Notes: generated by a model from the letters alone, not told the origin. A stretch of 33,417 nt of DNA from Arthrobacter nitrophenolicus (GCF_000332815.1 NZ_AOFD01000048.1:1-33417), one strand, 5' to 3'. Positions 15,790-24,038 are shown, numbered from the stretch's first letter. Program-made: numbers and translations.

Positions 15790-17247
15790 GTGCCCCGCTC
15801 CGCCAGGTCATCAGCTGACGCCATCAGCGCCCGGCTCCGGGACCTCGAACTCCTCACCAAAGGGCCCGCCTGGGCCCTGACGCGCTCGGCGCCCTGGGTG
15901 ATCGCGGTGCTGCAGGCATCCTTCACCCGCACCCGTCCGCAGGCTCCGCTTGAGGAGTTCCACGCCGACGTCGACTCCTTCCTTGAAGAGCTGCGCCGGC
16001 AGGATCCCGGGCTGGGCGGCGGAGCCAACGGCAAATCCTTCGGCGATGAGTGGACGCGCCGCCAGTTCCTGACCCGACGGAACCAGTCAGGCCAGATCGT
16101 GTACGAGGTGACCGAGCCTGCCGCCCGCGTCCTCGCCTTCCTGGACAGCCTGTCCAGCGAACGCTCAACCCTCAACGGCTCCCGCCTGGGCACCCTCCTG
16201 GGGGACGTGGAAAAGCTCGCCAACGAGACAAACCCGGACCAGAGCGCGCGCCTCGAATCCCTGGAAGAGGAGATCGAGGAACGCCAGCAGCTGATCCAGG
16301 ACATCAGCAGCGGCGAGTTCGACGGGCTGCTGGACGATGACGAAGCGGTGGAGGCCGCCGGCAACATCCTTGACCTCGCCGCGAGCCTGCCGGCGGACTA
16401 CAAGAAGATGCGTGACCGGATCGAGGAGCTGGTGGGTGAGCTGCGCAACCAGATCATCGAGGAATCCCTGACCAAGGGCGCCACCATGGCCCAGGTGCTG
16501 GAGGCGGACAAGCGGCTCCGCCAGAGCCCGGAGGGCAGGACCTTCCGCTCGTTCACGGCCTTCCTTGAGGATCCCCAGCAGCAACTGCGGTTCCGCTCCG
16601 CCATCGGCGAGGTGCTGAGCCGGCAGTTCGCGGACGAGCTTTCCGCCGAGGACCGCGAAACCCTGAAGAACCTGGTGGCTGAACTGCGCCAGCAGCACAG
16701 CCAGATCCAGCGCATCTACGGCAAGCTCAGCGAAAGCCTCAACACTTACATCCAGAGCGACGACTTCCGCCAATCCCTCCGCCTCCGCCAGGTCCTGCGC
16801 GAGGCCGAGCAGGCCATCCGCGCCCTGCCTTATGAGCGCGACCGCCCGGGGCTGGTGCCGGGACCCGTGCTCTACAACGCGGGCTTCGAGTCCCTCTCCA
16901 TGGTGAAACTCTTCGACCCCGACGAGTTCGCCGCCCCGCCAAAACTCGCGGACCCCATCGCCTTCAGCGACTCGGACAGGGTGCGCTCCGTGCGGACGGG
17001 CAAGGCCAAACCCCAGGCCATCCGCTTGGCAATGGCAGGTGCCGAAACCCTCGCGGAGGCGTGGCAGAACCTGCCGCCCGAGGAGCAGCACATCAACAGC
17101 ATCCGTGCCCTCCTGTCGGAAGCCCTGCACGCCGGGGCCGACTTCAACCGCGGGGCCTGGGATGGCCTGGATTTCGAACAGATAGACGGCACCACGCGCA
17201 GGGCCTACCTGCCCATGGTCACGCTCGCAAAGGATTCAAATGACTGA
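15790..17247 (+). CDS. jetA: Wadjet type I protein JetA (DUF3375, MksF-like kleisin)
   Basis: A 485-residue protein matching DUF3375/JetA. The N-terminus is winged-helix-like (LRDLELLTKGPAWALTRSAPW, then WTRRQFLTRR). Coiled-coil helices follow at about 150-185 and 290-345, with conserved KLFDPDEFA near residue 378 and a C-terminal winged-helix-like part. JetA is the kleisin that bridges the SMC-like ATPase JetC in the plasmid-restricting Wadjet complex. The GTG has AAGGAG 5 nt upstream. It overlaps jetB by 8 nt, and with jetC the three genes form one tightly coupled unit. Family usual length is about 480-500 residues, so it is intact. Confidence 0.88.
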   Translation: MPRSARSSADAISARLRDLELLTKGPAWALTRSAPWVIAVLQASFTRTRPQAPLEEFHADVDSFLEELRRQDPGLGGGANGKSFGDEWTRRQFLTRRNQSGQIVYEVTEPAARVLAFLDSLSSERSTLNGSRLGTLLGDVEKLANETNPDQSARLESLEEEIEERQQLIQDISSGEFDGLLDDDEAVEAAGNILDLAASLPADYKKMRDRIEELVGELRNQIIEESLTKGATMAQVLEADKRLRQSPEGRTFRSFTAFLEDPQQQLRFRSAIGEVLSRQFADELSAEDRETLKNLVAELRQQHSQIQRIYGKLSESLNTYIQSDDFRQSLRLRQVLREAEQAIRALPYERDRPGLVPGPVLYNAGFESLSMVKLFDPDEFAAPPKLADPIAFSDSDRVRSVRTGKAKPQAIRLAMAGAETLAEAWQNLPPEEQHINSIRALLSEALHAGADFNRGAWDGLDFEQIDGTTRRAYLPMVTLAKDSND

Positions 17248-18043
17248 AGAAATCACGACGCCGGTGGTTGAGCCCGTCGAAACCAGGGAAGCCCCGATTT
17301 CGACTGGCTCAATCACCGGAGCAGTCACTCCGCGCGACACGTTCGTTGACGGTGCTGCCCTGTTCCCCGGGGACACCGGCGTGCTGTCCATGAAGGTGCG
17401 GCAGGCGCTGGTGAAGCTCCTGAAGGGCCCGTACATCGACGGCGGCCGGGACGAGAAGCTGTGGACGGTGCTGCTGGACAACCAGGTGATCCTGCGGAGC
17501 AGGCTTTCCGAGCTGTTCCTGGCCATGCAGCTGGACCATGAGCGCAAGATCGCGGTCCTGCGCCCGGTGGATCCGGAGGTGATCGGCGGCGGCGCCCGCT
17601 CCAGCATCCTGCGGCAACAACGCGCACTCAGCCGGGTGGAGACCATCGTGCTGCTCCGGCTGCGCCTGCTGCTGGACCGACACGTCACGGCCCAGACGGA
17701 TCCCACCATCACCCGCGAGGAGATCGCCGACCTGGTGGCCCACTACCAGCCCGCCGGCCAGCAGGACGCCCTGCGCGACTCTGACGTCGTCACCCGCGCC
17801 GTCACCAAGCTCCTGGCCCGCCAGCTCCTGCTTCCCACGGGCCTGGATGATGTCTACACCATCTCCAACGCCCTGCCCCTGGCCCTCCCGTTCGAAAACA
17901 TCGGCGACATCCCGGCCCACATCGAAGCCCTGGTGGCAGCATCAGCAGACCAGTCAGGAACAGAACCCCTCCTCGACCTCGACGCCGATCCGGTGGTTGA
18001 GCCCGTCGAAACCGAGGAAGACGAAGCGGAGTCAGCACAGTGA
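17240..18043 (+). CDS. jetB: Wadjet type I protein JetB (DUF4194, MksE-like)
   Basis: A 267-residue kleisin-interacting winged-helix protein (KITE type). The DUF4194-like core spans about residues 37-225: QALVKLLKGPYIDGG, LWTVLLDNQVILRSRLSELF, then SRVETIVLLRLRLLL. The core is preceded and followed by low-complexity tails. Each tail contains PVVEPVET, encoded by an identical 24-bp repeat in the same frame. AAAGGA precedes the ATG inside jetA's 3' end, and the stop overlaps jetC as GTGA. JetB would sit with JetA on the JetC heads. The tails look acquired from a repeat element rather than native to the family. Confidence 0.85.
   Translation: MTEEITTPVVEPVETREAPISTGSITGAVTPRDTFVDGAALFPGDTGVLSMKVRQALVKLLKGPYIDGGRDEKLWTVLLDNQVILRSRLSELFLAMQLDHERKIAVLRPVDPEVIGGGARSSILRQQRALSRVETIVLLRLRLLLDRHVTAQTDPTITREEIADLVAHYQPAGQQDALRDSDVVTRAVTKLLARQLLLPTGLDDVYTISNALPLALPFENIGDIPAHIEALVAASADQSGTEPLLDLDADPVVEPVETEEDEAESAQ
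17261..17319. repeat. REP-like palindromic repeat inside the 5' end of jetB
   Basis: Arms 17261-17284 and 17296-17319 are inverted and match at 21 of 24 positions around an 11-nt loop. The core is GGTGGTTGAGCCCGTCGAA. From memory, similar motifs are dispersed in Arthrobacter and related genomes. Here it is translated in frame as PVVEPVET and ISTGSITG. Confidence 0.75.
17990..18013 (+). repeat. Second copy of the repeat arm inside the 3' end of jetB
   Basis: Identical over 24 nt to the left arm at 17261-17284, and in the same reading frame (729 bp apart, a multiple of three), so it again encodes PVVEPVET. No inverted partner arm follows before the stop at 18043. Confidence 0.8.
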
Positions 18044-21000
18044 GTATCGCCAGCATGCTTCCGATGGGCGAGGTGACCAACCCGGGCCAGATGCGGCTTG
18101 CGCTGGTGCAGGTGGTCAACTGGGGAACCTTCCACGGGGCGCACACCATGCACGTGGACCGGGACGGCACGCTGCTCACCGGCAACTCCGGCGTGGGCAA
18201 GTCGACGCTGTTCGATGCCATGCTCCGGGTGTTCGATGCCCGGCCGCGGTCCAACGAAGCGGCGGCGCAGCGTTCGGGCGGGGCCGTGGAGGACAAGCGG
18301 ACCACCTTCACCTACATGCGCGGCAAGGTGGGTGACAAGGCCGTGGGCGAGGGATCGGCGAGTGCGTTCCAGCGCCCGGGTGCCACCTGGTCCGCCGTCG
18401 CGCTGACGTTCGACAACGCGGCCGGCACCAGGGTGACGGTCTCGGCGCTGTTCGACCTGCCGAAGAACGGCACGGAATCCAGCGTGGGCCGGTTCTACCT
18501 GATCGACAGCACGCCCCTGGACCTGGAGGCCGTGGAGGGCATCGCCGACAAGCGGTTCACCAAGGCTGTGCTTGAGTCGACGTTCCCGCACGCCCAGGTT
18601 TTCGACGTGCACAAGGCTTTCGCCGAGCGCTTCCGCCGCCTGCTGGGCATCAACTCGGACCAGGCGCTTCCGCTCCTGCGCGTCATCCAGGCGGGCAAGG
18701 GACTGGGCGGCAGCGTCAACACGTTCTTCCGCGACCAGGTGCTGGATGCGCCCGCCACCCTTGCCGCCGCGGACGACGTGGTGGAGGAGTTCAGCAACCT
18801 GATGTCCATCCGGCAGCGGCTGGAGGACGTACGGCAGCAGCGCGACCAGCTGGCTCCCGTTCCAGGGCTGAACCGTGAGTATGCGCAGTCGCTCCTGGAC
18901 GCGAACCGGCTGCGGGAGCTTGCCGGCGAGGAGTTCGAGGCGTACCGGCAGCGGCTGGCCGTCACGGTCCACGAGAAGACGCTGGTCCGGTTCAAGGAGC
19001 TGGCCCAGGCGAAGGCCAAGGAGCTTGGGGCCGAGCGCGCCGTCCGGGACGGCCTGGCCAAGGAACTGCGCCAGCTGGAGACCGACTACAACAGCCAGGG
19101 CGGCAACGCGATTTCCGCCATCGAGCAGTCGCTGGAAAACGCCCGGGTGGGGTTGAAGCTCCGCCAGCAGGTGGAGGAATCGGCCCAGCAGGCGCTCGCC
19201 GACGCCGGGTTGCGGCTTGAGTGGACGGCCGGGGGCTGGGAGCAGGCGCATGAGCAGGCGGCGGCACGGTCTGCCGAGCTGAAGGACGATTCGCAGGCCC
19301 TGCAGGAGCTGCGGTTCGAGGCCTTCGACGCCCACGCGACGAAGAAACGCGAACTGGCAGCGGCTGAGCAGGAACTCGTCTCACTGAAGACGCGCAAGTC
19401 CCTGCTGCCGCCGTCGAGCATTGAAAACCGTTCCGCGATTGCTGCCGCCACCGGCATCCCGGAAGAGCGGATGCCGTTCGCCGGTGAGCTGATGGACCTG
19501 GCTGAGGGGGAGGAGCGCTGGCGGCCGGCGGCCGAACGCGCGCTCCGCAGCCTGGCCACCACGCTGCTGGTTCCGGGCGAGCACTTCGCCGCCGTCACGC
19601 GGTACCTGAATGACAACAAGGTGCGCGGCGCCTTGCGGGCAGTGGATGTCTCCAAGCCGCTGGCCGGCGGCGCGCTGGCCGTGGAGGACGTGCGCGACGG
19701 CGACCTGCTCACCAAGCTGGACATCCTCGCCACGGGTGCGGCTGCTGAACCAGGGGCATGGATCCGGGAACGGATCGCCCTCGACTTCGCCTACCCCTGC
19801 GTGGAGGACCCCGACGAACTGGCCGGGCTGGACAAGGGCCTGAGCCTGGGCGGCGTAGTCAAGCGAAACCGCCACACCGTGGAAAAGGACGACCGCTTCA
19901 CCAGCCGGCAGGATTACGTCCTGGGCTTCGACAACGCCGCCAAGCTGGAACTCGTGGCCGGCCAGGTGGAGGATCTCCGGCAGGAAGTGGCCAAGGCCGC
20001 CGAACTCGCACAAAGCCGCGAGGATTCGCACCAGGGCATGAGCCGGCAGCTTGACGCCCTGCGCCGCATCGCGGAGGACGACCGCCCGTGGGAACAGGTG
20101 TCTGCCGCGGTGGCAGCGGATGAGCTGGCGCGCATTGAGCAGCGGCTCAAGGACGCCCTTGCCGCCCAGGCCGACCTTGAACCCCTGCGCGCCACCATCG
20201 AGGAGGTACGCCAGAAGCACCAGTCCAGCACGGAGGCCGCCGCGGTCCTGCAGAGTGAGTACAAGGCACTGGACCGGCAGCTGACCGCCGCCGATTCCAT
20301 GCTGGAAGGCGCGCGTGAACGCCTGGCCCAGTCGCCGCCGTCGGACGCCACGGTTGCCGCGCTGGAACCGTACTTCGCCGACTTTGGCGACGTGACCGAA
20401 ATGCACGAACTGGACAACCTGGCCAACCGGGTGCGGACTGCGCTGCTGGGCGAGCTGCATGCGGCCGAGTCCCGCGGGCAGGCCACCGCCGAGCGGCTGA
20501 CCCGTATCTTCGAGGGCTTCGTACGGGACTGGGGGAGTGCCATCTCCGCCGACCACGGCACTTCCATCGGTGCTGCCAGTGAATTCGAAAGCCGGTACCA
20601 CGCGATTGTGAGCGACGGGCTGCCGGCGCAGGAAGCCGAGTTCCGGCAGTTCTTCAACCAGCGCACGCACGAGTCCTTCAGCACCCTGCTGCACCTCCTG
20701 GACGAGGAGCGCCGCTCCATCACCAGCCGGATCCTGCCCCTCAACGGCATCCTGTCGCAGGTGAACTTCCACGAGGGCAGCTACCTGGAACTGGACATCA
20801 AGCAGACCCTGCCGCCCACGGCCAAGCAGTTCAAGGACGCCATCCAGAACGCGCTCAAGGCCCGCCACGCCCGGCCTTCCCGTCCCGATGCCGCGGGCGG
20901 GGACAAGAACGACGACGACGAGCTCACCGCGCGCTACAAGTCGCTGGAGACGCTGGTGAAGCGGTTGGGTTCGCAGGCGCCGGAGGACCGGCGCTGGCGG

Positions 21001-21504
21001 GCCGAGGTGCTGGACGTCCGTGGACACCTGTTCATCCAGTGCAAGGAGCACCGTGAGGTGGCCGGAACCCCGTCAAACGGGAAAAACAGCGGCAAGAAGA
21101 CCGACGTCTTCATGCATGCGGACACGGGCTCCATGTCCGGCGGTGAGCGGCAGCGCTTCACCGCCTTCATCATGGCCGCTGCCCTGAGCTACCAGCTGGG
21201 CATCGCCGAACAGGGGTTCACCACGTACGGCACTGTGATGATGGATGAGGCCTTCGTCCTGGCCTCGGAGGAATTCGCCGGTGCCGGCATCAAGGCGCTG
21301 CACGAGTTCGGATTCCAGCTGCTGCTGGCTGCCCCGGAAAACGTGATTGACCTGTCCCGGCACCTGGGCTCGGTGACCGAGATCCTCCGGGACCGGCGCA
21401 CCAACCGGTCCGGCGTCCTGACAGCCCCGGTGATCAAGCCCCGGCCTGGTGAGGAGGGGGCCTGGCGGTCCGAAGCCAACCCGGTGGATATCGTCCTCCG
21501 CTGA
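18040..21504 (+). CDS. jetC: Wadjet type I protein JetC (SMC-like ATPase, MksB-like)
   Basis: A 1154-residue SMC/Rad50-like ATPase. Walker A GNSGVGKST is at residues 48-56. Long coiled coils run at about 290-430 and 640-790, around a middle part that should hold the hinge (about 460-620). The ABC signature MSGGERQR is at 1032-1039, and Walker B ending in MMDEAF has D1069 and E1070. All ATPase residues are present, so it should bind and hydrolyse ATP. In Wadjet systems it extrudes DNA loops with JetA and JetB, and JetD then cuts small circular DNA. It overlaps jetB by GTGA. No JetD-like gene follows. Confidence 0.9.
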   Translation: MSIASMLPMGEVTNPGQMRLALVQVVNWGTFHGAHTMHVDRDGTLLTGNSGVGKSTLFDAMLRVFDARPRSNEAAAQRSGGAVEDKRTTFTYMRGKVGDKAVGEGSASAFQRPGATWSAVALTFDNAAGTRVTVSALFDLPKNGTESSVGRFYLIDSTPLDLEAVEGIADKRFTKAVLESTFPHAQVFDVHKAFAERFRRLLGINSDQALPLLRVIQAGKGLGGSVNTFFRDQVLDAPATLAAADDVVEEFSNLMSIRQRLEDVRQQRDQLAPVPGLNREYAQSLLDANRLRELAGEEFEAYRQRLAVTVHEKTLVRFKELAQAKAKELGAERAVRDGLAKELRQLETDYNSQGGNAISAIEQSLENARVGLKLRQQVEESAQQALADAGLRLEWTAGGWEQAHEQAAARSAELKDDSQALQELRFEAFDAHATKKRELAAAEQELVSLKTRKSLLPPSSIENRSAIAAATGIPEERMPFAGELMDLAEGEERWRPAAERALRSLATTLLVPGEHFAAVTRYLNDNKVRGALRAVDVSKPLAGGALAVEDVRDGDLLTKLDILATGAAAEPGAWIRERIALDFAYPCVEDPDELAGLDKGLSLGGVVKRNRHTVEKDDRFTSRQDYVLGFDNAAKLELVAGQVEDLRQEVAKAAELAQSREDSHQGMSRQLDALRRIAEDDRPWEQVSAAVAADELARIEQRLKDALAAQADLEPLRATIEEVRQKHQSSTEAAAVLQSEYKALDRQLTAADSMLEGARERLAQSPPSDATVAALEPYFADFGDVTEMHELDNLANRVRTALLGELHAAESRGQATAERLTRIFEGFVRDWGSAISADHGTSIGAASEFESRYHAIVSDGLPAQEAEFRQFFNQRTHESFSTLLHLLDEERRSITSRILPLNGILSQVNFHEGSYLELDIKQTLPPTAKQFKDAIQNALKARHARPSRPDAAGGDKNDDDELTARYKSLETLVKRLGSQAPEDRRWRAEVLDVRGHLFIQCKEHREVAGTPSNGKNSGKKTDVFMHADTGSMSGGERQRFTAFIMAAALSYQLGIAEQGFTTYGTVMMDEAFVLASEEFAGAGIKALHEFGFQLLLAAPENVIDLSRHLGSVTEILRDRRTNRSGVLTAPVIKPRPGEEGAWRSEANPVDIVLR

Positions 21505-21688
21505 TCCGAAACCATATATAACAAATTGATGGATTTATTGCTCCGGCTCTGGTGGGCTGCGATTTTGATGTGCCACTCTTGGCTCTACCAACCACCTCGC
21601 CTTAGTAAATCCCATAGGTACTGCGGACAATCTGGGGTTCCGCACTGTTCCCCAAGAGGACGATGGCGTCATCTTGAAAGGCATTCCG
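21505..21688. other. AT-rich spacer where jetD would be expected
   Basis: 184 bp between jetC and the first lipoprotein gene. The first 30 bp (ACCATATATAACAAATTGAT and onward) are strikingly AT-rich for this genome. No frame in it resembles JetD (DUF3322/DUF2220, TOPRIM nuclease). No terminator hairpin is seen. The 3' half contains a lipoprotein promoter and ribosome site. It could mark an old deletion or insertion junction. Confidence 0.5.
21602..21631 (+). promoter_or_regulatory. Promoter of the first lipoprotein gene
   Basis: TTAGTA (21602-21607), 18-nt spacer, GACAAT (21626-21631), about 57 nt before the ATG at 21689. Good spacing with moderate hexamers. Confidence 0.45.
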
Positions 21689-22368
21689 ATGCACCCACAA
21701 CAACGAGCATCCTTCCTCCTGGCCGCGGTCGCTGCGGCGGCGCTGTCCCTCGCGGGCTGTGCTGCCGGCACCCCTGCGGGGAGCGCGTCCCCGGCGCCCT
21801 CCGCCTCAACGGCCGCGCCCAGCCCGGAGCCGTCCATTGTTCCCGCCGCCACCTCCTCTCCCGTGCCCCAGGGGCCGGAGGCCTTCACGTTCGCAGACGG
21901 CCGCCTGTCATTTGCGTACCCGGCGGGCTGGAGCGTGAAGCACGAGCAGGTGTCAGCGTCCCCCGCCGTGGAGACGGCGACCGTCCTGGATGCCAGCGGC
22001 AAGGAGCAGATCGCCGTGTACTACAGCCAGGTCGGCGACGCCACGGCCGGAAACGTCAGCAGGAACATCATTGAGACGGATCCGGTGCCAGGCTGATCGG
22101 CGCCTCCGTTCCCACACCCAGTTCTTCGTTCTTCATTGATCGCGCCGATGGCGTGGTTACTTACCGGATGGGACTCACGCCAGGATCGCCCGTCTCGCCC
22201 GACGGGCAGGTGCAATACGGCCTCGTCAGAATCGGCGACCGCATTCTGACCGCAGATGTGCTGTTCGATGAACCACGGTTCGAGGGTCCTGAGGCGGCGC
22301 AAACCTGGTACTGGAGTGCCGAGGGCCGGGCCCTGAAGTCCGTGCTCATGAGCTTCTCCTACCACTGA
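21689..22368 (+). pseudogene. Lipoprotein gene broken by a one-base frameshift; paralogue of the next gene
   Basis: The ATG at 21689 (GAAAGG 8 nt upstream) starts a lipoprotein signal with lipobox SLAGC (C24), then a Ser/Pro/Ala linker and a domain beginning FTFADGRLSFAYPAGW. The frame stops at 22096 after DPVPG. Adding one base after 22093 restores LIGASVPTP and onward to SVLMSFSYH at 22368. This aligns without gaps near the break to the intact neighbour at 22449. Both would be secreted and lipid-anchored on the outer membrane face. The function is unknown. It may be a real pseudogene or a base lost in sequencing. Confidence 0.85.
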
Positions 22369-22379
22369 CCGGCAGTCAG

Positions 22380-22416
22380 GGAAGCCCGTCCTGGCATTCC
22401 GCCAGGGCGGGCTTCC
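22380..22416 (+). terminator. Strong intergenic hairpin between the tandem lipoprotein genes
   Basis: A 16-bp stem, GGAAGCCCGTCCTGGC (22380-22395) against 22401-22416 with one G-T pair, and loop ATTCC. There is no T-run after it, so it may act as an attenuator, an mRNA stabiliser or an imperfect terminator. Confidence 0.6.
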
Positions 22417-22448
22417 GCACCACATCCCTTTTACTGGAAGGCACTTAC

Positions 22449-23198
22449 ATGCGCTCGGCACGACGTGTGATCTTTTTCCTCGCGGCTACTGCCTCCGCCG
22501 CACTGTCGCTGACCGGCTGCATGGCCAATGCCGAGCCCGGAAGCGGCGGCACAGCCACGGGCCCGGCGTCGCAATCGGCCCCCGCCCCGCAACCGGCCCT
22601 GCCCGGCGTCACCACGTCCCCTGCCACCACACCGGTAGAGGAAGCTGCGCCGGCCGCCCCGCCTCCGTCGTCGGCTTCCGCTCCAGCCCCCGCCGCTTCC
22701 GTGACCTATACCTTTCCCGATGGCCGCCTGGCCTTTGCGCATCCGGCCGGCTGGCGGGTGGCGCACAGCCAGGGTGTGGAATCACCCTCCGTTGAACATG
22801 CCACCGTGTATGACGCCGCCGGAAACGAACAGATCAGGATCTTCTACAGCGAGGTGGGCGGTGCCGTTGCCGGCCCCCTCACCAGGACCGTGTTCTTTTC
22901 AGAGCCGGTCCCGGGGTTGCAGGGGCAGTCAGGCCCGGCGGACACCCATGCCTCTTTCTATGTGGACAACATCTACGGCGAACTCCATTACAAGTTGTCC
23001 CTCACTGCAGGAGCGGCCCTCTCGCCTGACGGCAGGGAAGTTGCTGACGCTTCCATCATCGGCGGAAACCGCATCCTGATGGCCGGCGTCGTATTCACCG
23101 GAGGCCCCTTTGCCGGCGACGAGGCGGCGAAGGCGTGGTTCGCCGGCGCAGAAGGACAGGCCCTCAAAGAAGTGCTGATGAGCTTTTCCTACCGCTGA
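22449..23198 (+). CDS. Lipoprotein, intact tandem paralogue, unknown function
   Basis: 249 residues. A signal peptide ends in lipobox SLTGC (C24), followed by a Pro/Ala/Ser linker to about residue 90. A single domain follows, starting YTFPDGRLAFAHPAGW and ending VLMSFSYR, shared with the frameshifted gene upstream at matching positions. The ATG has GGAAGG about 7 nt before it. The fold is not recognised with confidence; the opening strand pattern recalls PsbP-like domains, which I do not claim. The 3' end overlaps the converging FBP-type gene by 10 nt. Confidence 0.75.
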   Translation: MRSARRVIFFLAATASAALSLTGCMANAEPGSGGTATGPASQSAPAPQPALPGVTTSPATTPVEEAAPAAPPPSSASAPAPAASVTYTFPDGRLAFAHPAGWRVAHSQGVESPSVEHATVYDAAGNEQIRIFYSEVGGAVAGPLTRTVFFSEPVPGLQGQSGPADTHASFYVDNIYGELHYKLSLTAGAALSPDGREVADASIIGGNRILMAGVVFTGGPFAGDEAAKAWFAGAEGQALKEVLMSFSYR

Positions 23199-23686
23199 TC
23201 CTGCACCCGACCCAGGAACTGGGCGGTGCGGTCCTTCAGGCCTTCAATCTGGCGAAGGACGACGGCGGCAGGGTCCGGATTGATCTCGTTGGCCGGCGGT
23301 TCCTTGCGCACGTTTCCGCAGCACAGGAAGTCGGCGCAGATGAGGGTGCCTACGGTGTTGCCGTCGCGTCCGGACTGGCCGGCCCGCCTGGCCACCCACA
23401 GGAGCACGTCCTCCTTGGAAAAGACGTCCCGGCAGAGCTCGCAGAGGACTGAACGGTTCTTCCGGGCGCCGCCTTCGGGGGCACGCAGCATGATGCCGGT
23501 CAGGCCCTTGGGGCCGGGGACTACCAGGTACCCGCGGAGGGGCATCTTCCCGTCCCGCCAGCCCAGGAACTCGAGGTTGTCCCAGTCGAGGGAGTCGAAA
23601 TCCTTGGGCAGGTTGAGTTTGGCCGCCTCGGAGCGGCTTGCATTGATGAAGGATGCCCGGATCTGTTGGGGCGTGACTGATTGCAT
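23189..23686 (-). CDS. FBP-type zinc-finger protein (EF-G-binding protein family C-terminal domain)
   Basis: 165 residues. The C-terminal treble-clef finger has CELC (about residue 82) and CADFLCC (about 118-124), as in the FusB/FusC-like FBP family that binds elongation factor G. KMPLRGYLVVPGPKG and RRAGQSGRDGNTVGT are typical of actinobacterial members. In staphylococci such proteins free EF-G from fusidic acid; actinobacterial ones are uncharacterised and probably act on the translation factor. The ATG at 23686 is chosen because the family N-terminus (QSVTPQQIRASF) begins there, although the frame is open further upstream. It converges on the lipoprotein gene with overlapping ends. Confidence 0.8.
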   Translation of the reverse strand: MQSVTPQQIRASFINASRSEAAKLNLPKDFDSLDWDNLEFLGWRDGKMPLRGYLVVPGPKGLTGIMLRAPEGGARKNRSVLCELCRDVFSKEDVLLWVARRAGQSGRDGNTVGTLICADFLCCGNVRKEPPANEINPDPAAVVLRQIEGLKDRTAQFLGRVQDQR

Positions 23687-23973
23687 GGCTGTACTTTCGT
23701 AAGAGATTGGACCCGATGGTGGGTCAGGAAAAAAGGGGTCAGTCATTCCCCGCGGAGCAGGCCAAAGCGGCCGCCCCGCTTCCCATGGCAGCGGCGGCGC
23801 CCAAGGCCCTGCGCGTGCACATTTCTCCGTGTATCCCGTCTCTTCTGCCGGCTGGCTGGCCACTTGCGGAACCAGCAGTGTCATCCTGCCAAAAGAGGCA
23901 TGCCCTGTCCAAGGCAGCGGCACGCGCCTGTCCTTGTGTCCTTCGTCACGATGGGGAATAAGACACGTAAACG

Positions 23974-24004
23974 TTGCGTAATGCAGTGGAGGGTAGGCTA
24001 GCCT
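23974..24004 (+). promoter_or_regulatory. Candidate promoter of the iron-uptake operon
   Basis: TTGCGT (23974-23979), 19-nt spacer, TAGCCT (23999-24004). The -10 lies inside the iron box, so repressor binding would exclude polymerase. The long spacer makes it tentative. Confidence 0.45.
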
Positions 24005-24006
24005 TA
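23988..24006. promoter_or_regulatory. DtxR/IdeR-type iron box
   Basis: GGAGGGTAGGCTAGCCTTA matches 14 of 19 positions of the actinobacterial iron-box consensus TTAGGTTAGSCTAACCTAA and has the dyad AGGCTAGCCT at its centre. It stands 33 nt before a ferric-siderophore uptake operon, where iron-loaded DtxR/IdeR represses transcription. Confidence 0.8.
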
Positions 24007-24038
24007 CTTAAGTTCGCATCGTTCACTTAAGGAGTTCC

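Larger units (their letters stand above)
23687..24038. other. Intergenic region upstream of the iron operon
   Basis: 352 bp between the FBP-type gene and the iron-uptake operon. The left 260 bp contain no convincing gene: short frames there lack family signal or ribosome sites. The right part holds the iron box and promoter. Confidence 0.5.

Noticed and set aside
19381..21051. Minus-strand open frame of 556 codons inside jetC
   Set aside because: jetC has full SMC motifs in the other strand. The antisense protein has no recognisable domain, and such frames are expected in high-GC DNA.
21505..21688. Remnant of jetD in the spacer after jetC
   Set aside because: None of the frames there shows JetD-like sequence; the region is too short and includes a promoter and ribosome site of the next gene.
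22380..22416. Calling this hairpin a certain intrinsic terminator
   Set aside because: The stem is strong but no T-run follows it, so I list it as a hairpin with several possible roles.
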